Of a DNA stretch of 64,000 bases, positions 14,531 through 24,677 are shown piece by piece. Source of the DNA: Bacteriovoracaceae bacterium UBA6153 (GTDB taxonomy: Bacteria; Bdellovibrionota; Bacteriovoracia; Bacteriovoracales; Bacteriovoracaceae); assembly GCA_002428265.1 (NCBI GenBank), contig DIUR01000034.1:1-64000 (forward strand). Direction: 5' to 3'. Numbering within the stretch: the first letter of the stretch is position 1; every line of letters starts with the position of its first letter. Below the pieces are notes generated by a model. The model did no database searches, was not told the DNA's origin, and saw only the letters and a program-made list of their open reading frames with translations. The translations under genes and the position numbers were made by a program.

Positions 14531-15777
14531 TTAGCTTTTTTTCAATTGAATAATAAAGCCAGTGTTTGCTGATTTAGTGTCTAAAAAATGTCCCCATTGT
14601 GACTTTCAACAATCGCCTTGGAAACGCTAAGACCAAGCCCCACTCCCTTACCGACTTCCTTGGTGGTATAAAAAGGTTCCATCATTCGCTCTTTCGTTTC
14701 AGAAGAAGTAATAACTCCACTGTCATAGATAGCGATACAGATACTATCGTGCTCATCTCGAAAACTTATCCTGATCCATTTATCTTCAACATCAGTTACG
14801 GCATCAACAGCATTTTCAAGAAGATTTAAAATGATCTGTTGAATTTGAACTTTTTTACAATTGATATTTACATTGGGAATATCATCCACAATTAAAGAGA
14901 TATTCAACTTTTTATAATCTTCTCCAAAAGAAGTAAGGGTGCCTTCAATGATTTGTCTAATAGACACTGACACCAAAGGGTAGTCGTCTAGAGGGCCAGA
15001 AAGGGCCTTTAGTCCTGTCACAATTTTTGCTATTCGATATGAAGTATTGATAGTTTTCTGAATAATTTCTGTCACCTGAGATTTATCAAAAGAATCCGAA
15101 TTAACTTTTTTAAGAAGGCCCTGCAGCCTGGCTATAATAATTCCCAGCGGGTTATTAATTTCATGAGCAACTCCTCCAGCAATTGTAAACATAGAAGCAA
15201 TTCTTGCATTGATTGCCATCTGCACATGTGACTCTTTTAACTGGGCCAAAACATTAAATCGTTCAATCTGAAGAGTTAAAAGAAAATGCCCAATGGTGAT
15301 AATTCCTAAAGTATAAAGCCATGGATTTAAACTTTGCCACTTCACTAAAAGTGAAAAACTAAGTGCAACAATCATCTGCACATAAGTGTAGATTTGTGCA
15401 GATCTTTTTGAAGGTGAGGTTAAGATCATATAGGGAAACTGAATAAGATTACTGATCAGATAAAAGGCCACATCGGCATTCATCCAATAAAGAAATAATA
15501 AGTGAAAAGTATAAAGCCAGCAGACCCCGAAGTAATAATCGTATTTACTCTGATCAACTTTTTTAAGATAGGTTGTACCATATAAGAGAGCAACCAAGGC
15601 CGACATTGCCAGGCGCTGCCACATAGGATCGTATGCCCCGGGAGCAACCCACTTTGCGAGAAGTCCCCATAGTGGATAACTAATCATCCCTGAAAAAAGC
15701 ATGACTCTCAATTTCTTGAGCTGTTCACGCTTTTCTATTTCTTCTGAGTTTTTTCGCATTTCATCTATTAACGCCAT
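14531..15777 (-). pseudogene. Membrane histidine kinase with a frameshift in its last codons
   Basis: The open frame (14581-15777, 398 residues) has about six N-terminal TM helices (about 25-170), an H-box with H205 (AGGVAHEINNPLG), an N-box (NLLENAVDAV) and the G2 box (KGVGLGLSVSKAIVESHNGDIF). It stops just where the last HATPase strands should follow. In the next frame the expected end is present (LDTKSANTGFIIQLKKS, stop at 14531). The break is at a run of six A/T (14583-14588); a seventh would restore it. No response regulator is adjacent. Activity of the short form is doubtful unless the frame is restored by slippage or the base is a sequence error. Confidence 0.7.
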
Positions 15778-15886
15778 AAGAGTAGAACTCTATCATAAAA
15801 AAATCCTGCGACTAAATAAAAACTCTGGCGTGAGCTTTGCAATGTTTTCTTGTGAATCGCAAGCAACATTAACATTGGAGTAACAA

Positions 15887-16735
15887 ATGTCAGAAACTAA
15901 AACGATCTCACCATCAGTAGAACCTATCCACTCTCACGACTCTCACCTTCTTTGTTGGAAATCTATTTTCGCAGGTCTGCTAATCGCATTTATGGGGCAC
16001 ATGATCCTATCGACTCTAGGAATGGCAGTCTTCGGAGTTGCTGCACAAAGTGCAATTGAAAATGAATCAGGAGCAGGCGCTCTAGCTAGTGGACTAGGAC
16101 TTTGGATGGCCTTTTCTGCAATCATTTCTCTTTTCTTAGGTAGCTACTTTGCAGTTAGAATTTCTAAATCAATTACCAACAGAGTTGGCGCTGCACACGG
16201 TTTCGTTGTGTCATCTGCTTTCTTTATTATCGTTACCATTATGGCCTCAAGTGCCATCGGTTCCCTTACAATGGGCCTAGGGAATTTAGTCTCAGGCATG
16301 GGCCAAGGTGCCGCAGCAGTGAGCTCTAACTCACGCGTACAAGATACAATTAATCAGGCATTAGGAACAAGCACTTTAAAATCTGATCCTAAGATTGTCT
16401 CAGAAGGTCTTGCTGTAAGACTACTTCGTGGAGATGTTCAATCTGCGAAATCTTATTACGCTTACCAATCAGGATTGAGTGAAGCTGAAGTTTCTGCAAG
16501 AATCGATACACTCAATGCTAACTTTGTCCGCATCGCAAAAGAAGTTGGCGATAAAGCAGCACAGGCCACTACAGCAACAGGAATCGGTCTGTTTTTATTA
16601 TTTGTTATCGGTGTAGTCTCTGCAATGTTTGGTGGAAGATTTGGAGCTCACGCAAATATCGATAGACCACTTGAAGCAAAAGATCTTTATACAACTCACA
16701 ATAGCAGCGCTATGTTCGCAAGTGCTCGTTCATAA
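15887..16735 (+). CDS. Glycine/alanine-rich inner-membrane protein of unknown function
   Basis: 282 residues with four predicted TM segments (about 29-51, 66-88, 103-130 and 229-251) and a polar loop at about 140-225 between the last two. The segment WKSIFAGLLIAFMGHMILSTLG resembles a family of small proteobacterial membrane proteins without known role. No catalytic motif is visible. GGAG lies 11 bases before the ATG. A strong bidirectional terminator follows. Confidence 0.6.
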   Translation: MSETKTISPSVEPIHSHDSHLLCWKSIFAGLLIAFMGHMILSTLGMAVFGVAAQSAIENESGAGALASGLGLWMAFSAIISLFLGSYFAVRISKSITNRVGAAHGFVVSSAFFIIVTIMASSAIGSLTMGLGNLVSGMGQGAAAVSSNSRVQDTINQALGTSTLKSDPKIVSEGLAVRLLRGDVQSAKSYYAYQSGLSEAEVSARIDTLNANFVRIAKEVGDKAAQATTATGIGLFLLFVIGVVSAMFGGRFGAHANIDRPLEAKDLYTTHNSSAMFASARS

Positions 16736-16747
16736 CATTTTATCAAA

Positions 16748-16775
16748 TAGAGGCCTGGAGTTATCCAGGCCTCTA
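16748..16775. terminator. Bidirectional terminator between convergent genes
   Basis: TAGAGGCCTGGA (16748-16759) pairs perfectly with TCCAGGCCTCTA (16764-16775) over a 4-base loop, midway between the membrane-protein stop and the end of the cytochrome-like gene. Confidence 0.8.
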
Positions 16776-16785
16776 CTTAAATAAA

Positions 16786-17949
16786 TTATTTCAAAAGATT
16801 TCTTAAACGACTTAGCTCCATCTTTTCTTCAGGTGGAAAATCTCTTCCTCCTGAGCCAGTAAATCCGAACTCCAGATTTTCTTCATATAGAGCGTAGCAT
16901 TTTTTAGCATAAGGCGACTTACTATAAAGCTTTATACAATTCTTTAAATACAGATCACTTAAAGTAAAAAAGAAGGTATTGCTTAAGCGTCTTTCTGCAA
17001 CTGATAGCCAATAGAGTATCTGAGGGGCATTTTCTGTTTTTGGATTATCATTAAGATATTTCGAGAGTATTCCTGAAGCAATAAGCAAGGTGATATCATT
17101 ATCCCCTAGCCCTTTTACTTCTTTTAATTCTTCAAGTGGAGAAAGATATTTTTTGATAAAACTGTCAATCGACGTGACTTTCGCTGGATTAAAGTCTTTC
17201 CAACTCTCAAGAGATTTTCTCCATGCTGCGACTGTCTCTTTTGCTAGTAGAGGCATCCTCTTATCACTTTCATACTTAACAACAAACGCATTGGCCTTTG
17301 AATAGTTAAACGAAATTTTAGTATGAATTGAGATGATTCTTCTGAGTGAAGAGTAAAGCTCATGGGAACGGGACTCTGCAAGTGCCTTTTCAAGCGCTAA
17401 GTTCAAATATTTTTCCGATTCATCAAATTGTCTAATGAGATAGAGATAATTTCCATATCCAAAATCTGAGTCAAACTCATCTCTTTTGGTTTTATTCAAA
17501 GCTTCGCCAAATGCATTTTGGGCCCCCATTGAAGATAATTGAGAGTGACATGAAATACATAACGAAGTCATCGAACCCAAACGTTTTTGAGCAAAAATGA
17601 AGTTATTACTTTGAACTGAATTAATAGTATCTGATAAGTGAGAGTTCATGGACTCAAGACTCGGCCTGAATCCCGGCCTATCTAAGTATTCAACGTGTCT
17701 GGCACTTTTAAAAAAATCCGAAAGATCAGTAAGGTTTTTTAAAAGTGCCTCTTTTTTTGCCTTATCTTTTTTTAAAACTTCAATCGAGTTTTCGTCAGAG
17801 TATAGATAGGGAATGACTTGTAGGAAAGAGTTATAGATTCCTCCCATAACCGCCTTTGCTTGATCTTTAGAAACTTCTTCTTTGACCATCTCGCTTTTTG
17901 AGAAACACACACTTGAAAAACTTAAGGCCATCAAAATCAAAAATTTCAT
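16786..17949 (-). CDS. Secreted c-type haem protein (single CxxCH)
   Basis: 387 residues from the ATG at 17949, which follows AGGAAG; a GTG two codons earlier is less likely. A signal peptide (1-17) is followed by a helical region and one haem-binding motif, CISCH, at about 131-135. The first 140 residues look like a four-helix cytochrome; the remaining 250 are helical and unlike any family I recognise. It may carry electrons in the periplasm or sense redox state. It is alone between a terminator and the CBS gene. Confidence 0.6.
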   Translation of the reverse strand: MKFLILMALSFSSVCFSKSEMVKEEVSKDQAKAVMGGIYNSFLQVIPYLYSDENSIEVLKKDKAKKEALLKNLTDLSDFFKSARHVEYLDRPGFRPSLESMNSHLSDTINSVQSNNFIFAQKRLGSMTSLCISCHSQLSSMGAQNAFGEALNKTKRDEFDSDFGYGNYLYLIRQFDESEKYLNLALEKALAESRSHELYSSLRRIISIHTKISFNYSKANAFVVKYESDKRMPLLAKETVAAWRKSLESWKDFNPAKVTSIDSFIKKYLSPLEELKEVKGLGDNDITLLIASGILSKYLNDNPKTENAPQILYWLSVAERRLSNTFFFTLSDLYLKNCIKLYSKSPYAKKCYALYEENLEFGFTGSGGRDFPPEEKMELSRLRNLLK

Positions 17950-17975
17950 TCTCACTTCCTACCTATTGTTAAATT

Positions 17976-18383
17976 TTATGAAAGTCTGGTATGTAAAAGT
18001 TCACTCATTGCTTTGAGTGCATCAACCCAGGTAAAAATCCCTACTAATTTTTTATTATCTTGAACTAAAACACTTCCAATCTTGTGAGTGGCCATATGGT
18101 TACAGACTTCATCAAGATGTGAATCAGCATTTACGATATACGGCTCAACAGTCATAGCATTAGAAATCGTTTCTACCTTAAGGTCTACGCCTTGAAAGCT
18201 TTGAATGAAATCAATATCTTTTTCAGAAATAATCCCTACAATACTTCCTTTTTCCAGAACTGGAAGGTGACGGATTTTATGCTCCATCATGAAATTCTTT
18301 GCATGAATAAGTGTTAAATCTCCATTGATTGTAAATGGATTAGTGCTCATAAAACGCTGAACTTGAGGAATGGCCTTAGACAT
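17976..18383 (-). CDS. CBS-domain-pair protein
   Basis: 135 residues made of two CBS repeats: PVLEKGSIVGIISEKDID in the first and DNKKLVGIFTWVDAL in the second. CBS pairs bind adenosine nucleotides (AMP, ATP, NADH) and usually regulate a partner. No catalytic domain is attached, and the partner cannot be named from this context. It lies 102 bases past the PEP carboxykinase gene on the same strand. Confidence 0.85.
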   Translation of the reverse strand: MSKAIPQVQRFMSTNPFTINGDLTLIHAKNFMMEHKIRHLPVLEKGSIVGIISEKDIDFIQSFQGVDLKVETISNAMTVEPYIVNADSHLDEVCNHMATHKIGSVLVQDNKKLVGIFTWVDALKAMSELLHTRLS

Positions 18384-18485
18384 AAAGATCTCCCTGTTAA
18401 TTATTTGGCATGATTAGATGCTAAGATATTTTACTTACGAATTTACTAATATAAATCTCTTAATAGCGTGACTTTTATCAGTATT

Positions 18486-20012
18486 TTATCTGGACTCGTG
18501 CAGTTTTCCTAGTTGAGTTTTAAAGCTCTCAGATAACTTTGCAGCCGTTTTCCCATAAGCTTCCTTGTCACTCCATGCATTGATTGGAGAGAGAATAGAA
18601 CTATCTATAGACTCAATGAAAGTCGGTACATTTAAATCAAAATACTCATCTTTAATAAACTGAGCGCTCTCTAATTGTCCTGCTTGTATTTTTCTAATAA
18701 TTGATCTTGTGACACTCAAAGGAAAACGCTTTCCGACTCCGTAACTTCCTCCGTACCAGCCTGTATTAATCAACCAAACCTTGATTTCATACTTTGACAT
18801 TAAATCTTGTAATAAGTTTGAATATACTTCTGGACGGCGAAGCATGAAAGGTGCTCCAAAACAGGCCGAGAAAGTCGCCTCAGGGGTTTTTATCCCGACT
18901 TCTGTACCAGCAAGCTTGGCACTATATCCTAACTCGAAAAAAGACATCACTTGTTGTGGAGTTAATAAACTCACAGGAGGTAAAACCCCAAAGGCATCAG
19001 CAGAAAGATAAAATATATTACGTGGGATTTTTCCTTGCCCACTTTCAATTCTATTTTTTATGAACTCTAAAGGATAACTAGAGCGCCCATTCTCAGTGAG
19101 AGAATCATCAGAAAAGTCGATAGTGCTTCTATCTTCCGACAATTTCACATTTTCTAAGTAAGAAGAAAACTGTGTGGATGCATGGTAAATATCTGGTTCA
19201 GTTGATGAAGCAAGTTTAAATGTTTTGGCGTAACAGCCACCTTCAAAATTAAAGACTCCATTTTTTGACAAACCATGCTCATCATCACCTATTAAAAATA
19301 GCCCTTCATCGGTTGAAAGAGTTGTTTTACCAGTACCTGACAAACCAAAAAAGACCGAACTTTCTCCTTTTGAACTTTGATTTGCTCCAGAATGCATTGG
19401 CAAAATATTAACATCAGGAAGCAAGTAGTTCATTGTAGAAAACATCGCTTTTTTAATTTCTCCTGCATATAAAGTTCCAATAACAAGAGTTGTCTTTTTC
19501 TTAAAGCAAGTTACGATCACTGTATCGGACCTTAAATTATATTTTTTAGCATCTATTTTTAAATGAGGTGCATGAAAAACGTTATAGACATCATTATGCT
19601 TGCCCTCACCTGCGTAAGGTTTAAACATATATAAAGTAAAAAAAGCTGCTGCCGCCTCAGTAGAAACAAAGTTAATTCCTAACGAATACTGAGACACCGC
19701 GCCAATTGATCTCTCAGTACTAAATATCTCATCTGCATTATTAAAAGAATTTATAACCTCATTTTCTAAAGCTTCAAAAACTTCTTCATCCATTTTTTTT
19801 ACATTATTTTCCCACCAAACATTCTCTTTAGTGAGTTCATTGAAAACTACATACTTATCATTTGCAGCTCTTCCTGTATGATCACCTGTCGTAATAACAA
19901 ATTCACCATTAGGTCCGAGACTTCCCTCATTTCTTTTTATGGCCTTTTCCATTAAAAAAACTTTTGAAGAATTTTTGAAAAGTTTACGAGGGGAAAAATT
20001 TATTTTTGTCAT
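18486..20012 (-). CDS. pckA: Phosphoenolpyruvate carboxykinase (ATP)
   Basis: 508 residues from the ATG at 20012, which follows AGGAGC; longer in-frame starts lack support. Gluconeogenic enzyme: oxaloacetate + ATP to PEP + CO2 + ADP. The kinase-1a P-loop GLSGTGKTTLS, the metal motif LIGDDEHG, the substrate segment TGDHTGRAANDKYV and the late GWYGGSYGVGKR are all present. An ATP-PCK suits an organism living on amino acids and organic acids, in line with the sdh and DASS genes further right. Confidence 0.95.
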   Translation of the reverse strand: MTKINFSPRKLFKNSSKVFLMEKAIKRNEGSLGPNGEFVITTGDHTGRAANDKYVVFNELTKENVWWENNVKKMDEEVFEALENEVINSFNNADEIFSTERSIGAVSQYSLGINFVSTEAAAAFFTLYMFKPYAGEGKHNDVYNVFHAPHLKIDAKKYNLRSDTVIVTCFKKKTTLVIGTLYAGEIKKAMFSTMNYLLPDVNILPMHSGANQSSKGESSVFFGLSGTGKTTLSTDEGLFLIGDDEHGLSKNGVFNFEGGCYAKTFKLASSTEPDIYHASTQFSSYLENVKLSEDRSTIDFSDDSLTENGRSSYPLEFIKNRIESGQGKIPRNIFYLSADAFGVLPPVSLLTPQQVMSFFELGYSAKLAGTEVGIKTPEATFSACFGAPFMLRRPEVYSNLLQDLMSKYEIKVWLINTGWYGGSYGVGKRFPLSVTRSIIRKIQAGQLESAQFIKDEYFDLNVPTFIESIDSSILSPINAWSDKEAYGKTAAKLSESFKTQLGKLHESR

Positions 20013-20212
20013 ATAGTGCTCCTGATTATAATTTCTATTATGCTTATGATTTTTTACATTAAACATGACTAAAATCATAGTTTGATAGGCATTCACAATG
20101 CACAATGGACTCATTTAGTTTTCTAGATCATCAATTTCAACTTTCTTCATATTTTTTTGTATATAATGTATGTAGTCTTGAATAAAAATTCTCACCTTAA
20201 GGAAATCTATAG

Positions 20213-21073
20213 TTGAAAAAGTATAATCAAATTAAAAAATCGACTGGTGCTTTCGAAGCCTTTTCTCAAAAGAAGCTCCAGCGCTCAATTGTAAGAACGG
20301 GTTTAAATCCTAATTTCTCTAAAACTATAAGTAAGGAAGTCGCAAAAAAAATTCATCCTGGCTCAACGACAAAAGAAATATATAAACACACGATAAATTT
20401 AATAAAGAAAAAATCTACAATAGCGGCAACTCACTATTCCCTAAAAAAATCACTTCTCGAATTAGGACCTACTGGTTATGAATTTGAAAAGTTAATTGCG
20501 AAATATTTTGAAGCGATTGGGTATAAAACCAGGACAGGCATTGTTATTGAAGGAAAATTTGTTACACATGAAGTAGATGTTGTTGCTACAAAAGATGGAA
20601 GTAGTTTGTATACTGAATGCAAATTTCATAATAATGGCGGCAGAAAAAACGACATAAAAGTTGCTCTTTATGTAAAGGCCCGCTGGGATGACTTGAGCGC
20701 TGGCCCAACCGGGAGCAACCTCAAAGGGTATTATCTAGCAAGCAACACAACCTTCACAACAGATGCCATAAAATACTCAAGCGGAGTAGGTCTCAATTTA
20801 ATTGGTATTAACGCCCCTGCAGATGAAAGCCTTTTAGATAAGATAAAAATTTATAAACTTTATCCAATAACTTCTTTAATCAGATTAAAAAAGTATTACA
20901 TTGCCATTCTTTTAAGAAAAAAAATTATTCTTTGTAGCGAATTACTCAAAGAGAAGGCCCTTTTGCATAAATTAGGAATGCCAACAGAAGAAATTCAGAA
21001 TATTTTTTTAGACATCGAGCACTTGCTTAATAGCGAAACTTCTAACAACCAAAGAGCTAATAATGAAAATTAA
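20213..21073 (+). CDS. ATP-cone domain fused to Mrr-like restriction endonuclease domain
   Basis: 286 residues; TTG start with AAGGA upstream. Residues 1-85 form an ATP-cone (nucleotide-binding regulatory domain as in ribonucleotide reductase and NrdR). Residues about 86-220 form a PD-(D/E)XK nuclease with HEVDVVA (D122) and YTECK (E135, K137), plus YEFEKLIAKYFEAIGY before it, as in Mrr/RecB-like enzymes. It overlaps the next gene, a beta-CASP RNase, by 11 bases, so the two are co-translated. The likely role is nucleotide-gated nucleic-acid cleavage; target and signal are unknown. Confidence 0.75.
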   Translation: MKKYNQIKKSTGAFEAFSQKKLQRSIVRTGLNPNFSKTISKEVAKKIHPGSTTKEIYKHTINLIKKKSTIAATHYSLKKSLLELGPTGYEFEKLIAKYFEAIGYKTRTGIVIEGKFVTHEVDVVATKDGSSLYTECKFHNNGGRKNDIKVALYVKARWDDLSAGPTGSNLKGYYLASNTTFTTDAIKYSSGVGLNLIGINAPADESLLDKIKIYKLYPITSLIRLKKYYIAILLRKKIILCSELLKEKALLHKLGMPTEEIQNIFLDIEHLLNSETSNNQRANNEN

Positions 21074-22376
21074 TTTTATAGGTGCTACTCAAGATGTAAC
21101 TGGTTCAATGACATTTTTAGAAACCACCACTGGACGTTTTTTGATTGATTCTGGTTTATATCAAGGGATTTCCAGCGTCACTCAAAAAAACATTTTGCCA
21201 ATTCCCTTTAATCCTAAAGACATCAATGCTATTTTTCTGACACATGCTCATCTTGATCATTCAGGTTTTATTCCACGCTTAATTAAGCTTGGTTTTAGAG
21301 GAAAAATTTTCTGCACAAAACCGACTATGAAGCTGGCCACAGTTATTATAAATGATAGTGCGCAAATTCTAGAAAACTCAGAGAATCATCCGCTTAAAAA
21401 TTTTTATACAGTTGAAGATGCTTCAATTGTGACTTCTCTTTTTAAAGCAGTTGATTTCGACAAACCATTTTCTTATATGGGATTAACTGTCACTTTTTCC
21501 CACGCTGGTCATATTTTAGGGGCGTCCTCTATTCATATTAGTGAGGGGGATAAATCTATCGTTTTTTCTGGAGACTTAGGCCGGCAAGATGATGTGCTTT
21601 TACCTCCCCCGAAATCATGTCCTCCTGCTAACGTGGTTGTCATGGAGTCTACCTATGGTGATAAAGTTAGACATGTTGATCTTGAAAAAGAAATGAAATC
21701 TTTTTTAAACAAAGTAAAAAGTGAATCAAGAGTTGCCATAGTCGCAAGCTTCGCTGTTGCAAGAGCACAAATGCTAATCACTATGATACATAAATATTTC
21801 CAAGAAAATCCAAGTGAAGCCATCCCTCTTTTCATTGATGGGCCAATGATGGTTAAGGCCAATAAAATTTATCGCGAATATGCTTCTCAAACGAAATCTC
21901 CTGATGAGCTTTCTTTTGCTTTGGAAGAAGTCGACATCATCGAACATACAAGACAATGGGAAAGCCTCAGAAAAAAGAAAGGCCCATTGCTCATAATCAC
22001 ATCAAGCGGAATGGTTACTGGTGGCAGAATCTGGAGATATTTAGAAAATTGGCAAGACGACTCAAATGCCCTCTTGTTCTTACCTGGCTATCAGGGAGTT
22101 GGCACTCCAGGAAAGGCCTTATCAGAAGGCAAGCACAACATTCAAAACGAAGAAGGCAAGATCATTCATTGGTCAGGAGAAGTTTTAACCTCACAGTCTT
22201 TTTCTTCTCATGCAGATCAAAGTGAGCTCGTAGAGTGGCTTAAAGATGTCTCTAAAGATACCAAAATATTTTTAAACCATGGTGAAGCTCAATCAAAAGA
22301 AAAATTAAAAAAACTTCTGCTACAAATGGGTTTTACAAACTGCTTTATAGCTGAAAGTTCTTTCATTGAAATCTGA
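21063..22376 (+). CDS. Beta-CASP metallo-beta-lactamase-fold RNase (CPSF/YsiI-like)
   Basis: 437 residues. The MBL metal motif is intact, H61-A-H63-L-D65-H66 in THAHLDHSG, with HAGHILGASS and FSGDLGRQ further on. The beta-CASP part has ESTYGDK, TSSGMVTGGRIWRYL, SHADQSELVEWL and LNHGEAQ. Relatives are mRNA 3'-processing endonucleases and RNase J-like exonucleases. Its ATG lies inside the end of the ATP-cone nuclease gene, suggesting a joint function in RNA or DNA processing. The protein is full length, with no break seen. Confidence 0.9.
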   Translation: MKINFIGATQDVTGSMTFLETTTGRFLIDSGLYQGISSVTQKNILPIPFNPKDINAIFLTHAHLDHSGFIPRLIKLGFRGKIFCTKPTMKLATVIINDSAQILENSENHPLKNFYTVEDASIVTSLFKAVDFDKPFSYMGLTVTFSHAGHILGASSIHISEGDKSIVFSGDLGRQDDVLLPPPKSCPPANVVVMESTYGDKVRHVDLEKEMKSFLNKVKSESRVAIVASFAVARAQMLITMIHKYFQENPSEAIPLFIDGPMMVKANKIYREYASQTKSPDELSFALEEVDIIEHTRQWESLRKKKGPLLIITSSGMVTGGRIWRYLENWQDDSNALLFLPGYQGVGTPGKALSEGKHNIQNEEGKIIHWSGEVLTSQSFSSHADQSELVEWLKDVSKDTKIFLNHGEAQSKEKLKKLLLQMGFTNCFIAESSFIEI

Positions 22377-22388
22377 AAGATTCAGCTC

Positions 22389-24647
22389 CTAAGAGTTCAC
22401 CTTAAGCAGCCTTAAGGCATTTAAGACGACTATTAAAGTGGCCCCGGTATCAGCAATGATTGCCATCCATAGATTCGAGATTCCAACAAAAGTTAAAACG
22501 AGAAATATCACTTTTGTGAGTATCGCAAATCCAATGTTGAATTTAATAACATGTAAGGTTCTCTTACCTGCCTTAATCGCCACAGGAATCTGTTTTAAGT
22601 CATCCGTCATAAGAGTCACATCGGCCGTTTCAATGGCCGTGCTTGAACCGATTCCACCCATTGCGATACCTAAGGACGCCTTTGCCATGGCAGGAGCGTC
22701 ATTGACTCCATCACCGATCATCGCTACATATTTATGCTTCTTAATCAGCGACTCGATTTCTCTTAATTTATCTTCTGGGAGTAAGTCTCCAAAGGCATTA
22801 TCAGCGCTCACTAACGTTGAAACTGCTTGCGTAATTTTATGGTTATCACCACTTAAGATAACAACTTCATCAATTCCCGCTTTTTTAATATCGGAGATAG
22901 CATTTTTTGCATCCTTTCTAATCTGATCACCAAGCGTAACCCATCCGAGAACCAGAGAGTCTTTAACTCCAACGACGATAATTGATGACGGGGTATCGCT
23001 CCCACCTATTTTTTTCTTAATCTCTTCACTTAAAAGATTCTGGGCCTCTACGTGTTTCAAGTTCCCTGCAAAATAATGTTTCCCTTTAAGAGTTGCTTCA
23101 ATTCCAAAACCAGGAATATTTTTAAAATTAGTTACATCTTCGGGGGCCACTGACTTATCACTGGCGTATTTTAAAATGGCATGAGCAAACGGATGTGTAG
23201 AATGACTCTCCAGAGAACTTATAATTTTTAGAAACTCCACTTCATTGCCATTTTCTAAAATCTCGACTCCTAAAACATGAGGTTTCCCTTCTGTAATGGT
23301 GCCGGTTTTGTCCAAAGCAATTGCATTAATTTTACCAAGCATTTCTAAATGTATTCCACCTTTGATAAGCACTCCATTTCTTGCAAGTGAAGTGAGTGAA
23401 GACACGATGGAGATAGGAGTAGAGATAACCAGGGCGCACGGACAAGCGATAACTAAGAGTACAAGTGATTTATAAAACCACTCATAAGAGTCTCCTCCTA
23501 AAATATAAACAGGGACAAGATAAGTAAGAATCGCTAGCGCAAAGATCAGTGGAGTATAAATTTTAGCAAACTGATCAACGAATTGCTGGGCCGGTGCACG
23601 TTCACTCTGAGACTCAGCAACCATCTTGATTACATGGGAAAGTTTTGTATCAACCGAGATCTTTGTGACTTCAACATCAATGCTTCCATCTTGAGAAATA
23701 GTTCCAGCAAAAACTTCGTCGCCTTTTGCTTTAAAAACTGGGACAGACTCTCCTGTCAAAGAGGCCTGATTAATATTTGAGTGACCTGAAATGATATTAC
23801 CATCAAGTGGGATAATCTCTCCTGCCTTAACTCTGATAATTTCTTTTACTCTGACCTGCTCTACTGCAATTTCTTTCACCGTATTTCCATTTACAATAAA
23901 AGTTGAGGCAGGAGTGAGTTTAAAGAGTTCCTGGATAGCATTGCGCGCTCTTTGAACACTCAAGCTCTCAAGAAGCTCAGAAAGGGCAAAAAGAAAGACA
24001 ACAGTAGCTCCTTCTGAATATTGCTTAATGATAATGGCCCCAATCGCGGCAAAAGTCATAAGCACGTTCATGTCCAGACTCAATCGCTTTAGTGCATTAA
24101 AGGCCTTAGGGAAAATGAGTGTCCCACCAACAAGAATAGAAATGGCAAACGATACTAGAGTTACAAAATGGTTTTCGAAGGCGTGCTCTGCCAACAAACC
24201 AATGACAAGTGCCACTCCTGAAATACAAACTTTAATAATTCTAGAAGTATTAGGATTTTTAGGTGAATCATTTTCAACAACTTTTACAACTGTCGAATTA
24301 ATTCGACTTTTTAATAGTTCTTCAGAAATATTTTTTAAGTGAGTAACCTCGACAGTTGAGGCCATAAGATTGGCCTTGACCTCTAACACTCCTTCCATTT
24401 TTAGTGCATCGTTAATGGCCTTAATTTCATCAGGACAATCCATATTCAAAACTTTAAATGTTGTCTTGGGTGTTCCCGCTTCAATATGAGAAGAAGTGAT
24501 GGCATTCGTAATTATTTTTTCGGTATCACTGCCGCAACAAGCGTCTTCTTTATGTGAATGAGCATGATGTGTATGTATATCTGTATGCTTGTGAACATGA
24601 GAATGAGCAACAGGGGCACAGCAATTATCTTTATTATTTTTATCCAT
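22389..24647 (-). CDS. zntA: Zn/Cd/Pb-exporting P1B-type ATPase
   Basis: 752 residues. A Cys/His-rich start (CCAPVAHSHVHKH, ACCGSD) precedes one HMA domain with MDCPDE instead of CxxC, typical of the ZntA group. Then come the TGES actuator loop, IACPCALVIS as the TM metal site, DKTGTITEGK with the phosphorylated Asp, HTHP-like SHSTHPFAHA, and GDGVNDAPAMAKAS. It exports divalent soft metals across the inner membrane. The divergent MerR gene and its distorted 19-bp-spacer promoter indicate metal induction. Confidence 0.93.
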   Translation of the reverse strand: MDKNNKDNCCAPVAHSHVHKHTDIHTHHAHSHKEDACCGSDTEKIITNAITSSHIEAGTPKTTFKVLNMDCPDEIKAINDALKMEGVLEVKANLMASTVEVTHLKNISEELLKSRINSTVVKVVENDSPKNPNTSRIIKVCISGVALVIGLLAEHAFENHFVTLVSFAISILVGGTLIFPKAFNALKRLSLDMNVLMTFAAIGAIIIKQYSEGATVVFLFALSELLESLSVQRARNAIQELFKLTPASTFIVNGNTVKEIAVEQVRVKEIIRVKAGEIIPLDGNIISGHSNINQASLTGESVPVFKAKGDEVFAGTISQDGSIDVEVTKISVDTKLSHVIKMVAESQSERAPAQQFVDQFAKIYTPLIFALAILTYLVPVYILGGDSYEWFYKSLVLLVIACPCALVISTPISIVSSLTSLARNGVLIKGGIHLEMLGKINAIALDKTGTITEGKPHVLGVEILENGNEVEFLKIISSLESHSTHPFAHAILKYASDKSVAPEDVTNFKNIPGFGIEATLKGKHYFAGNLKHVEAQNLLSEEIKKKIGGSDTPSSIIVVGVKDSLVLGWVTLGDQIRKDAKNAISDIKKAGIDEVVILSGDNHKITQAVSTLVSADNAFGDLLPEDKLREIESLIKKHKYVAMIGDGVNDAPAMAKASLGIAMGGIGSSTAIETADVTLMTDDLKQIPVAIKAGKRTLHVIKFNIGFAILTKVIFLVLTFVGISNLWMAIIADTGATLIVVLNALRLLKVNS

Positions 24648-24677
24648 ATAAAATTCCTTTTTCCTTAGATTAAGTCT

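Noticed and set aside
22438..22926. 162-codon plus-strand open frame
   Set aside because: Antisense shadow of zntA, without start signal and with no recognisable domain.
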